64,000 bases of DNA from assembly GCA_036768485.1 (NCBI GenBank), contig JAVLUZ010000223.1, forward strand, positions 4,667,893 through 4,731,892, read 5' to 3'. A program made the translations under genes and the position numbers. The stretch is from Mermis nigrescens (taxonomy: Eukaryota > Nematoda > Enoplea > Mermithida > Mermithidae). The notes beneath the pieces were generated by a model. It saw only the letters and a list, made by a program, of their open reading frames with translations, did no database searches and had not been told where the DNA came from. This document shows, one piece after another, positions 22,203 to 31,722 of the stretch. Numbering within the stretch: the first letter of the stretch is position 1; every line of letters begins with the position of its first letter.

Positions 22203-25010
22203 GTAGCAACGAAAAATGCTCCGATAGAACAAAAAAGACGAATATACTTGGGATTGTGGATTATTAGGGATGTAAAAGGAAGGACTAGGAAAAAGCTACC
22301 TAAGTAAATGCCTATAGTCGCAGAATCCCTTAAAAATCAGACTTTCTCTAACCAACGCAAAAATCGAAGTATATTCTGCGGCCTGCAGATTGAAATAAAC
22401 TATTGAACCAAGAAACGATTGAAAAAGCAGCAAGTTAGCTATGCAGTAGCTATGGGGAATAAGATGGAGTAAACTGTGAACATTTCTACAAGCCAGTTGA
22501 ATGAAATAGCAAACATCGATGCATTCAAGACAATCTAAGAAATTGCTGGTTTAATTGAAACGCATAAGCTTATGTGAAACAGGCTACATGTAGGTACATA
22601 CACTTGCATGCCCGCAACGATTGTGTGCACTAATCAATTGACGCCAGGTTTGCTTGCTATAATCCTCATGATAACAAAATAAAGTATCTTTAAATACCAT
22701 TACAGTTACTTTTCTATCAATCACGATACGAAGCAAGTCAGCGTTGCAACTTGCAAGCAATTTACAAAAAGTAAACATTTTAGATTATGTTTATACACTC
22801 TTATGTGAAGAATTGAAAACTACTTAAAGAAGGTTACACTAATTCAAAGGCCAAATATTCTTCGATTTTTGCGTTGCTTAGAGAAAGTCCAATTTTAACA
22901 GATTTGGCGACTTAAGGCGTATACATAGGTAGCTTTTTTCCAGTCCCCTCCTCTTACTCGTACATCCTTAATAATCCACAATCTCAAGTATATTCGTATT
23001 TTTTGTTAAAATGGATTATTTTTCTTTGCTAGTACCCTACTTTTAATTAGCATGATGTTGAGTAAATCAGTCAGTTAACACATATGTTTACATGCCACAA
23101 TAATGACAGCAGTCCAAGAACGCGGAAAACAATATTGTCCAGAACAGCAGCATTATCTTTTCTAAACGAGACAATCTTACCTTATTCAAGCGGATCAAAG
23201 GTTTTCAACATAAGCTTTGCTCAAATATTAGGTGTAAAGAACACTTACGCTCAGATTCGTAATCCTGACTTTATATCGAAAACTTTGAAAGGAAATTAAG
23301 TTGCTGCAACGCTCTGGAACTAAATTTAATTTTCAGTGTAACCTTTACGTTACTACTGAGTGTAGATGAAACATACAGTCAGATACGTAATCCTGACCTT
23401 ACGGAACATAATTTGAAAAAGGTTGACGTTTTGCAACGCTCTGGGAATAAAATAAATTTGTATTATAAACTACACATTGACAATAAATGAATAGTGTAAA
23501 ATTTACACAGCTATTAGGTGTAGAGAAAGCTTGCAGTCAGATTCGTAATTCTGGGGTTACGCATAACATTTTGAAAAAAATAAAGCTTCTGCAAGACTAC
23601 TAGAACTATAGTTAATTTACAGTGTAAACTTTACACACAACCACAGAGTAAAGATTTTAGTCTGATTCGTAATCCTGATATTACTCTGATATTACGATCA
23701 ACATATATGAAAAAATTAAATTTCCAAAATGGCCTGAAGAAAATTAAATATTAGATATAAACCATTTTAACCACTGTTGAGTGTACTCAAACGCGCCAAA
23801 CTGGCGTGTCACGTTTAATTCTTGGCACATTTTCAGACTTTAGATCATGTCCAGACTCATAACTGGAGGAGTGAACAGAAAAAGCAAGATAGAAACATGT
23901 TTAACACACCCAATTTCTGAATTTACACCTCCCGAAAAGCTCAATGTTAATGTGAATAAAAGCAGTGACGGGTATCCCTAAGACAGTACTTTATTTTTAT
24001 TCCATTCGACCTATCCCGACTTCTAAACGGAGAAAATGGCGAACAAGAAAACGGACAAAAACGTATTTTTCCATCCATCCACCATATTGTAAACTTTAAA
24101 AATCTGAACCTAACTCCCCTTTGAATGCAGAGAAATTCGGTTTGGGCCAGCTTATAGCCTTTAAATCGAAGTAAGTTGGTACGTGGAAAACTTCTGTTCC
24201 GCAAAATATTTGAGATATCTACCAATCAAAATAGGGAAAAACGTATTTTTTCGTTAATTTTACACCCCTAATTTCGAACTTTACACCTCCATAAATAATT
24301 CAATATTGTGTTTTCTAAACGCGATTTGCTGCGACGTGTAGCCCTTGTAAGGTACATTATTTTTATTTTATTCAGTTTATCCCGACTTATAAGCGGGAAA
24401 AGTTGGTTGGCAGAGAAATCTTTAGACAATATCTGTTTTTTACACCATCCACTAGAGTGTAAAGTTTAAACCCCTTATTGAGCGTGAAAAAGTTTTGTCT
24501 GGTAAGCAGAAATTAGCCTATAAACCGTAGTACATTTCTATCAGAAAAAATTTCTTGGGACTCATAACCTGGAGTTGTTGGCAGACATCAAGAAGGAAAA
24601 AACGCAAACCAAAATCTGTCTTTACATGCGCAGATTTTCACACTCTTTACATTCTCCTTCAAGAACTAATGCGGAATTCCAAAAACAAAAAAGTCTCATC
24701 TGGAGCATTTCTTCCTCTACAATTCGAAATCATTAAACTGCTTGAGGCCTTAATATTGAGTTGTTCACAAGCAGTTCAAAAAACAACCACCAAAATTCGT
24801 TGTATCTTATAACGTTACGCCAAAACTTTATACACTCATTACAACTCAGTATTGAGTGCAAAGAAAGAAAGCTCCATCGAGTTTTCTATTATCAATCTTT
24901 TAAAAAAGCCGCACCTCCCAGATGTGTCCCGTTATAGCTGTAGGGGGTGCACAGGTGTTAGGGGTATCCAAATAACTATATTATAGGTACCGCGCTAACG
25001 CGCTACTTAT
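22203..25010. repeat. Complex 2.8-kb repeat, inverted partner of 53770-56440
   Basis: Two parts. 22203-23040 has subterminal inverted repeats of about 200 bp (AGCAACGAAAAATGCTCC at the left, complement of AGCAAAGAAAAATAATCC at the right) around a non-coding centre. 23089-25010 includes four imperfect units of about 130 bp (each with CAGATTCGTAATCCTGA and GCAACGCTCTGG) and two units with TTTATTCCATTCGACCTATC-type blocks. It ends with a TAACGCGCTACTTAT stretch. The whole order reappears inverted at 53770-56440. No long ORF; class unknown. Confidence 0.75.
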
Positions 25011-25283
25011 GATGAAACGATTCGATGCAAATGGAACATCTTCATTTTATAAAGAAGCTCACGACTAAGAATTGTGCCGGATCAGGCGATCTAATTCGAC
25101 TGAAGCAAACATTGTGAAGGCAGCGGAGAAAGCAGAGCATTTCGGGTGCGCTCAGACAGATAAACAAAGCCCAAATCCATTTGACGACGTGCTTGTTTTC
25201 TATGCTTATAGCGTTCGTATTGTATGCGCCTGAAAAGATTAAGTTCGCGTTTGTTTTAGGTACTATTCAATGAAAAAGCTTAC

Positions 25284-25487
25284 CAATCGTATTAGGATTG
25301 CTACAGATCGTGAAACTTCTCCCCCAGTTTCAGCCCCAGCGGCTATTAATAAAAAAGTTAATTTCGCAACCAGAGCGCTAGAGAGTACTAACAAGAATAA
25401 TATGAAAGTGGCCAATATTTTGAAAATTTGTAGTAATACATTTGTCAGCTTTTTGATCTGCTGCTATCACTTCTTTCCGGAACAAGC
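25284..25487 (-). CDS. chs: Chitin synthase exon, first transmembrane helix; frame break in an A run
   Basis: Acceptor TTTTCAG|GC and donor ATTG|GTAAGC. It starts LFRKEVIAADQKA. After an extra base in CAAAAAGC the next frame continues KLTNVLLQIFKILATF and ...SALVAKLTFLLIAAG, matching the W..FR...LK.LTY...V..SG..AKG.LLFM segment near the chitin synthase N-terminus. The A-run indel may be a sequencing error. The start-codon exon was not found. It must lie at higher coordinates, so the viral element at 28.3-36.6 kb is either in the first intron or just 5' of the gene. Confidence 0.75.
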
Positions 25488-28303
25488 CTGAAAACATCCC
25501 AATCCATGGAATATCGTTAACTCTCGTTTGCACAATACACAAAGTATGACTCGACTCTTAGGCGATCACATGTTTTGTGAAGAATAAGCAATAGCAAAAA
25601 ATGTACTAACAAGACAATATACAGATCGTCTTCTTTGTATATGCACTTAACAAAAAGGAAGAAGTTTCGTGGCACGAATCTCACCCTGCATATTTTATTG
25701 TTGCCACTTCGAAATCTTTTGGGGAAAATCGTTTAGTAGTCGAAAAGTACAGTTTCTCATGCAAAGGCAAGTCTGTAAATGAGCACTCAGAATAAATATT
25801 GACTCTGTGTAGTGGTAAGCTGAAAGCTAATAATGACACGATCTTTGTGTGCGCATAAAATCATACCGCAACGGTAACGAAAAAACTTTCGTGAGTTATG
25901 AAACGCAAATGGAAAGTGTTTGTTATTTCGGAAAAGCTAATTTGCACAGTTACATAATGCTGAGTAAGACGTCCGCTTAGCAAAAGTGCTATACAAAAGG
26001 TGTCGTGGAAATTCCGAATGATTTCTGACACTTTGCCAGTTCGTTATGTCCGTTTCAGCAACAAAAACATTTTATGTGCTATTTAAAAAATATCAAGAGA
26101 TGCGAAAATCACATAAAAAACTACCTCTATTCCGTCGTATTCCGTCAGATTTTCACGCGTTATCATTTATTTTTAATTAATTTGTGTTTTGCCGCATAAA
26201 ATCCTTACGCACTTGCTAAAACGACTATAAGTTATGCATGTAGCACTTGTCTTGCATTTTTCTATATTTAACATGCACAAAACTCACTTGTGCTATATTT
26301 AGCTACAATTCATAATTTAATAACATCGTAGCTACCTACCTACACTTGAATAATGCGTTTTAAAAAATTTTTCAGCTCAATAAAGCCAACAATTTCAGCC
26401 TTTTGCCTCGCGTCCGTGAAATTTTACTGGAATGCTTTTCACACTGAAAGAATGTTCCGTCTATTCTTGCCAAAAAATTTTTAAAAAATAACGTTAATTT
26501 CGATGATATTAATATTAATGCCAGTGGGCTTTAAACTGCATTTTAAGCTTCAGCACAAAATTCCCTACCAGAATATCTGAAGAACAGAAAAATTTAAGCC
26601 GAATAGCAAAAAAATGTGGTTCAAAATTAACGATATTTGAATAACGTTTACGTTTGCTAACGCTAGTCTGATGTGGCTAAATCACAAAAAAGTATCACAA
26701 ATTGAATTCTGGGGGTCCAATGGATTCTGCGGGGTCTTTTGGATTCTTGAGAGTCCTGAACATACATGGGCACAAGGGGTTTGCGGTTTTAAACCTAGAA
26801 TCCGGTAGAACCCAAAAAATTGTAGATCCCCAGAATTGAATTTTTGGCATTTTTTGGAATTTGTGCCAGTTTTACATCATTCAGACACCCCAAAATTTGG
26901 TCGCTCGCTGCCCATGTATGGTCGAGACTATAAGTGGGCGGCCCCGAAATTCTGGGGGGTGCATGATTTTTCAAAGGTAAAAAATGGCCTTAAAAATGAT
27001 GGTATGGCGAAAAAACACCATTTTTCAACGTTTCTCATCGAGCACTATCCATTGGCATGGAAAAAATTACGAAAAAACGAAAAAAATTTCGAAAATTGAA
27101 TTCTGGGGGTACTCTGATTTCTGGGGGGGTTATTTTGGTTTCTGGGGGTGCATACCCCAAACCCACCTCCCCCTCCACGCCCAGGTGTGGTCGAGACCCC
27201 CAACCGTCGCCGTCGGTCGGAATTCTTAAGAAGAATCATCCAGGACTAACTGCAGCGCGGACTTGAGGGGGGCGGGGGGGTGGCGCTCTCATTGGCCAAA
27301 AATATTTGGCGAGATAAAGAATGGATAAGCAATTTGCAATGATTTTTGGCCGTCAGTGACCATAATTTCTCAAATTTTTTCGGCGCTACGCGCCGGATGA
27401 TGTCTATCAATGACATTTCTTAACTTTCTTAACGACCTAGAAGCCATTTTCTGTTCTATTTTTTCATAGTTTTCTTCTATTTTCAATCGAAAATTTCGAT
27501 GCTATAAAAACAGGAAATCAACCAGTAAATCATGCTCCTAGACGTCTATCCGCCTTAATTTCACAAATTTTCAAGCGCTACGCGCCAGATTTTTGTAAAA
27601 GTCAAGGAAATTTAATGATTTTGCGCACAAAATTGTCTAAAATTCTAAAATTTTTCGAAAAAATATTGCGTCAAAAGTGATTTTATGTGAAAGTATACAA
27701 TGTAAAACACCGAAAAAAGCTATTTCGCGCGTTAAGGGCGAATTTTCGGACCTATTTTTGACTGTTTTGGAAAAGTTGGGATGCCGCCCCCTCCCCCCTT
27801 AGGAAAATCCTATATCCGCCACTGGGACTAATAGAACTCAGGCTATGAGTAGGATAAATGATTAAAATGAATTCAAAATATTCATATATTGTTTGCTCAG
27901 GCAATGAGATATACAAAATAGTAGAATAATTTGGGATAAGCCACCGAAGGCTTTAAATTCGTTAAAAACGACAAAACCGAATAATTACATACGCTTGACT
28001 ATGAAAATTTCTGTACGATTTTTAGCATTCATCACCTACGGAAAGTTATTTTCATATACATATATATCGAATTCGTATTGCATGGAAATTATGGAGAGGA
28101 AGTCCCGAAAAAAGGTTTTGACGATGCTCGTTCCTTTAGAACATAAAAACATGACCAGAACAGCACTTTCGACGACTTTTTTGGTAAATCGACAATTTTA
28201 TGGAGGTCATAGCATTTTGAGGGGTGGTCAGTAGTTATTCTAGGTTCAAAAAATTTAGCATATTTTGTATTGCAATGCAGCATTGTAACAAAGTTATATT
28301 CAT
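25488..28303. other. Non-coding stretch with repeat families D and G
   Basis: 26930-27190 is a family D copy. 27240-27830 is family G (GGGGGCG..GGC, TTTTTGGCCGTCAGTGAC, GGCGCTACGCGCC, ending CCTATATCCGCCACTGGG), which recurs at 39690-40190 and 45720-46300. 25488-26700 and 27850-28300 show nothing recognisable. The left edge of the viral element is placed at 28304 only because polymerase similarity stops there. Confidence 0.55.
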
Positions 28304-28671
28304 TCAAATGGGACCGTTGCCTACCCTGAATGTCATATATTCATCAAAGCAAAACTCCTTTTTAGATTGCGCAACATATTCCATAATACTCAAAACCTTG
28401 TCAGCATTCAAATATTGACGCTGAGTGAATGGGACTATTACACGCTCATATAAAGTTGGGTGCCTAATTTCAATGCCTACCATACAGTCTGCAGGGTAGT
28501 CAGCGTAACATTTTTTGATGACATCTTCAAAAATTGGCTCAAAAAGCTCAATTATATGGGGGCACTCATAAATGTTTCGAAACTTCAACAGAAACGTTTT
28601 TGCAATAGATTTAAACTGCGAACAGATATGGGTGGAAGCTCACCTACTTCATAATATCGATTTACATCCAT
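28304..28671 (-). pseudogene. Protein-primed family B DNA polymerase, N-terminal fragment
   Basis: A first ATG at 28671 opens MDVNRYYEVGELPPI... and, after a one-base frame change near 28588, a second frame carries an E-[IL]-RHP-TL..VIVPFTQR segment and a VAQSKKEFCFDEYMTF segment. This succession (P-L-x-x-P-I-x-[IL]-PF, then Q-S-x-x-x-F-x-x-D) is typical of the N-terminal region of Polinton polymerases. Similarity stops at a TGA at 28304, leaving about 120 of more than a thousand expected residues; no exonuclease or polymerase motifs remain. It reads divergently from the small plus-strand ORFs. Family assignment rests on recall of the pattern rather than an alignment. Confidence 0.55.
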
Positions 28672-28708
28672 GTTTAAATAGAACTTTACTTAAGTCAAAA
28701 TGTATTCT

Positions 28709-28733
28709 TATTTATAAACAATACCTATAAATA
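28709..28733. promoter_or_regulatory. Bidirectional TATA-box promoter (polymerase / small ORFs)
   Basis: TATTTATA at 28709-28716 (TATAAATA on the minus strand) and CTATAAATAC at 28725-28734 on the plus strand lie back to back. The minus box is 38 bases from the first ATG of the polymerase fragment, and the plus box is 48 bases from the ATG at 28782. The plus box is the exact 10-mer shared with 31723, 32373, 33325 and 33733. Confidence 0.7.
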
Positions 28734-28781
28734 CTAGAAGTGTTTTGCTGCTTTAACTTGTGATTTTCTTCTATTAAAAAA

Positions 28782-28877
28782 ATGGAAGAATTGAGAGAAT
28801 TCAAAAAATTGCCGTTCAACGAAGGATTAAAAAAAGCCCTATTGGAGGTCATTCCGACCGCCTATAGAGCTATGTAG
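28782..28877 (+). CDS. Small hypothetical viral ORF (31 aa)
   Basis: First ATG after the CTATAAATAC box. The product MEELREFKKLPFNEGLKKAL... is amphipathic and charged, with no recognised family. It may be a short genuine product or the start of a gene broken by the TAG at 28875. Nothing confirms translation. Confidence 0.35.
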   Translation: MEELREFKKLPFNEGLKKALLEVIPTAYRAM

Positions 28878-28998
28878 CAGAAATCTGGAGCACCCCATGT
28901 TCCCCTGATGATCTTACCTCTGCTACTTTTGCCAAAAATATGAGTTCCGAGAGGGACTTTTTGAAACAAATGCAGGCAGGTGGTACTTGAATATACAA

Positions 28999-29112
28999 AT
29001 GTGTCCCAAATGCTCCGAATCTAATAGGGCCATGCAAGAAGCAGGGCAACGCGTCCTGAAGCGCTACACTGAGCAGCAGGCTGGGGAGGAAAAGGCCAAA
29101 GCTACGTACTAA
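28999..29112 (+). CDS. Small hypothetical viral ORF (37 aa) with a CPKC knuckle
   Basis: Begins MCPKCSESNRAMQEAGQRVL and ends in a charged E/K/A-rich tail, with its stop three bases before the next TATA region. The single C-x2-C pair could be half of a zinc knuckle. It may be a fragment, because open frames upstream (28868-28980) are interrupted by stops. Confidence 0.3.
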   Translation: MCPKCSESNRAMQEAGQRVLKRYTEQQAGEEKAKATY

Positions 29113-29117
29113 AAGTC

Positions 29118-29125
29118 TATAAATA
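29118..29125 (+). promoter_or_regulatory. TATAAATA box of the 29170 gene
   Basis: TCTATAAATAAGG at 29116-29128 matches the shared element motif over CTATAAATA and lies 44 bases upstream of the ATG at 29170. Confidence 0.6.
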
Positions 29126-29169
29126 AGGGCGCGCACCAGGTATATTATATATGTACGTTACAAACAACA

Positions 29170-29358
29170 ATGTCTTCTCCTTGCGAACTAGCGTATCATC
29201 ATTTTGTTCAAAGGCTCGTCGAAAAAGCAAACAACCGCTACTTGAGCATCAAAAATGTTCAAAATATAGGCTCGTGTTTCTGGGGATTCATGGGCGAAGA
29301 GTTTAACGAAGAGCAACGCGAAATTGATAAACGCAACGCGTTCTGGGTCCTTGCTTAA
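29170..29358 (+). CDS. Paralogous small protein C (GxxFW family)
   Basis: 62 residues, no known family. It contains Y-x-HF-x3-L near residue 9, then G34-SCFWGFMGEEF...EID. The spacing G-x2-F-W-x5-E-[YF]-x7-D is identical to that in the proteins at 30634 and 36316, which indicates three members of one family in this element. This copy has a six-residue longer loop before the glycine and stops soon after the aspartate, so it may be truncated. It has its own TATAAATA box. Predicted largely helical from its composition; function unknown. Confidence 0.55.
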   Translation: MSSPCELAYHHFVQRLVEKANNRYLSIKNVQNIGSCFWGFMGEEFNEEQREIDKRNAFWVLA

Positions 29359-29500
29359 AATATAAAGCAAACGATTCTGAATAAAGATATTGATGCTATA
29401 TGTATTCTATGATCGTCATTCGACATAAATGGAAAAAACATGTGGAAGAATTTGTATGAAAATTGTATCGATTATCATGTAAATCGTGTGTTGTGATGTT

Positions 29501-29509
29501 GATAAATAC
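29501..29509 (+). promoter_or_regulatory. Degenerate TATA box of the integrase gene
   Basis: GATAAATAC differs at one position from TATAAATAC and lies 28 bases upstream of the integrase ATG at 29538, within the spacing seen for the other genes. Confidence 0.45.
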
Positions 29510-29537
29510 ATAAATAAATAAATAAGAAAAAACGGAA

Positions 29538-30601
29538 ATGGATAGAATACTGAAAAAATTGTACTACGACCCTCAAAGCGGGTTCATGGGCGTCAATCAA
29601 CTTTACATTCGAGTGAAAAAAATTTGCCCGACCGCCAAATTGGAACAGGTAAAAGCATGACTGGAAAAACAACCTACCTAAACTTTACACAAACCCGCAT
29701 TCAAGCGATATTCTCGAAACAAAGTCCTAGTGAGCAGCGTAGATGAGCAGTGGCAGGCCGATTTGGCCGACCTTCAATCATTAGCCGACCACAATGATAA
29801 TTTTAAGTATCTACTCATCTGCATAGACATTTTCCCAAAGTACGCATGGTCCGTTCCACTGAGAAGCAAAAATTCTAAAGATATGGTCGAGGCTTTTAAA
29901 CACATTTTTGCATCGTCTGGCCGCTAACCCTATAAGCTACAAACGGACGCAGGAAAATAATTTGTATACAACGAGTTTCAGGAATTTTTGAAATGGGAAT
30001 CTGTCGATTTTTTCACCACTAAAAGCGAAATGAAAGCATCTGTTGTGGAGCGTTTTCATAGAACACTCAAAGAACGCATGTGGAGGTATTTTACTAATAG
30101 CAACACGTACAAGTATATTGACATTTTGCCAAAAATTATGAAAAATTACAACGATTCGTTTCATAGAACAATAGGTACGTGTCCGGCGAATGTGACGGCT
30201 AAGAACGAGCGTGAAATATCGAACAGAGCATTCCGCCTTACTGGCGATAATCATAACTGAATTCAAATTCGAAATTGGCGACTAAGTCAGAATAAGTAAA
30301 GTGAAACGTACGTTCGAAAAAGGATTCTGGCCCAATTGGACCGAGGAGTATTTTGTAGTTAAAGAAAGATACGCTAGAACACCACCCGTCTATGTTTTAG
30401 AAGATCAAATGGGCGAAAAACTAGATGGTATTTTTTACGAACCCGAACTGCAAAAGATTAACATTTCCACTGACGATCTGTTCATTATTGATAAAATTAT
30501 AGAAACGCGAAGAAGAGGTAGCAAAAACTGATTATTTGGTACGTTGGAGGGGCTACCCGCCCAAATTCGATTCATAGGTATCTAATGTGCTAAAAGAATA
30601 A
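29538..30601 (+). pseudogene. Retroviral-type (rve) integrase with C-terminal chromodomain, decayed
   Basis: Would integrate the linear element DNA. 29538-30260 is one frame interrupted by four in-frame stops (one TGA, three TAA). It contains an N-terminal helical region, a QWQADLADL segment with the first catalytic aspartate, an LQTDAGK segment with the second, and KASVVERFHRTLKERMWRYF with the catalytic glutamate. A frame change near 30255 leads to the C-terminal segment with KRTFEKGFWPNWTEEYF and FYEPELQK, after another TAA. A further shift near 30525 leads to a chromodomain-like DYLVRWRGYPPKFDS, with one more stop. Order and motifs are those of Polinton integrases. At least six stops and two frameshifts make it non-functional. 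Confidence 0.9.
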
Positions 30602-30604
30602 ATA
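30597..30604 (+). promoter_or_regulatory. Degenerate TATA box of the 30634 gene
   Basis: AATAAATA, one mismatch from TATAAATA, 29 bases upstream of the ATG at 30634 and overlapping the end of the integrase gene. Confidence 0.4.
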
Positions 30605-30633
30605 ATGATTTTGTCTCGTGTGAATTTTAAAAA

Positions 30634-30972
30634 ATGGAGGTTGGACATGTTTTTTTCAATCATGCGTTGCACCGTTTGTCTCAATACACGTACTTTTCTG
30701 ACGCCGCACTTGGCGCGTATTTTTGGCCTAAAATGAGCAAAGAATATAGGCAAACATTGCTAGAAATTGATGAACACGCCATTTGGCGCTTTTCAAAGTA
30801 TATAAGAAAATATTTACAAAGAGGCGAATTGAGCACGCTTTTCAAGTTATGTGAATGTTTAAGCCCAGAGGCCAAATTTTATCATGCAAATCTTTACATA
30901 AAAAACCTCGATGAGCACATCACCTCATCCATGACAAACGTTCTAATCTACAAAAGCGCAAATTTTTTGTAA
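30634..30972 (+). CDS. Paralogous small protein A (GxxFW family)
   Basis: 112 residues, intact, no recognised family. It shows FFNHALHRL, then G27-AYFWPKMSKEYRQTL..ID, and a C-terminal half with LCECL...AKFYHANLY and LDEHI. The same succession occurs in the gene at 36316-36631, and the first half in the gene at 29170. It appears helical. It lies between the integrase and the convergent TBP gene and is the only one of the three copies with an unbroken full-length frame, so it is the reference member of the family. Confidence 0.65.
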   Translation: MEVGHVFFNHALHRLSQYTYFSDAALGAYFWPKMSKEYRQTLLEIDEHAIWRFSKYIRKYLQRGELSTLFKLCECLSPEAKFYHANLYIKNLDEHITSSMTNVLIYKSANFL

Positions 30973-31199
30973 AGTTTGGAATATTTTCTCGTGATAGTTT
31001 GGAATATTTTTTGTAAAGTTCGGAATCATTTTGCGTGCTCAAGCATAGGATATTTTTGCAGAGTTTGGAAAAAATTTTGCAGAATTTGGATAAATTTTAC
31101 ATGTTTAAGCAGAGTACTTTTGTGAAGTTTGGAAAATTTTTTGTAAAGTTCGAAATATTTTTTGTAAAGTTTGGAAAAGTTCTAGTAAACTTTAGAATA
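30970..31199. repeat. Degenerate ~20-bp tandem repeat between convergent viral genes
   Basis: About ten imperfect units built on TTTTTTGTAAAGTTTGGAAT, with variants such as GTAAAGTTCGGAAT and GCAGAGTTTGGAAA. The tract fills the gap between the 3' ends of the plus-strand 30634 gene and the minus-strand TBP gene. T-rich on the plus strand. It could serve in 3'-end formation for both transcripts, or be a simple expansion. Confidence 0.7.
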
Positions 31200-31719
31200 T
31201 TATGTATCTAATCTGCATTTCTCAAGCATTGTTGAAACTATTTTATACGCTATATGCAACTCGTGCTTGTGTTTTGCACCTGTGAGAATCATTTTTCCGC
31301 TTGTAAAGAGTAAAAAAGTCACATTTCTAAATTTGTATACTAGGCCGGTAAATAATTCTACTTCGTACATGCATTTTCTTTTCATCAGCTCATAAAACTT
31401 ACAAAGATCAATGCGAAATCCCAAGTTAGCCGAGCCAACAAACAGCACAAGGCTTTATTTTCAACATTAAATTCTCCATTTTTAGTATATGGATGAATGC
31501 CTTTATCGTATTTTCTCCTTCTTGAACAGTTTTAGCTCCAACACATACAATTTTGCCCGACTTGAAAATCAGCAACGTAGCTGGGAGTAATCGAAATATG
31601 ATGCCTGGAAATTTTAGGCGATTGTATTGCGTAGTATTTGGCAATTTAAGGTAGATATCATCTAGATTTAGCGTGTTTGGTAGTGCTGTAGTTAGCACAA
31701 TGTTCTGTATTGTAACCAT
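31200..31719 (-). CDS. TATA-binding protein (TBP) homologue, one internal frameshift
   Basis: The core TBP fold is a saddle made of two direct repeats that bends TATA DNA. Repeat 1 (from the ATG at 31719) begins VTIQNIV and has KFPGIIF...LLIFKSGKIVCVGAK. Repeat 2 has VGSANLGF...ELFTGLVY...LLFTSGKMILTGAK. Both copies keep the SGK-x-x-x-x-GAK strand and the two phenylalanines that intercalate into DNA (repeat 1 residues 37 and 52; repeat 2 equivalents 15 apart). The loop between them is two residues shorter than in cellular TBP in both repeats. There is no N-terminal extension; total length about 172 residues. A one-base frame change at about 31455, between the repeats, splits the frame. Head-to-head with the ATPase gene across a shared TATA region. 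Confidence 0.85.
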
Positions 31720-31722
31720 TTT

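Noticed and set aside
23947..24225. 92-codon minus-strand frame and similar frame at 54466-54842
   Set aside because: Both fall in the two copies of the complex repeat; the parallel frames reflect shared repeat sequence, with no recognisable domain.
28870..29136. 88-codon minus-strand frame opposite the small ORFs
   Set aside because: Cysteine- and leucine-rich shadow of the plus-strand frames, runs against the TATA box direction, no family resemblance.
29538..30260. Recoded stop codons (alternative genetic code or readthrough) in the integrase
   Set aside because: Stops replace different residue types in the family pattern (aromatic, basic and acidic positions), frameshifts are also present, and neighbouring genes use TAA and TGA as normal stops. 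Decay is simpler.
31200..31719. TBP gene as an accidental host retrocopy
   Set aside because: It shares a bidirectional promoter of the element type with the ATPase, has the same short-loop change in both repeats, and lacks a poly-A tract or the N-terminal extension of cellular TBP. Phylogeny would still be needed to exclude it fully.
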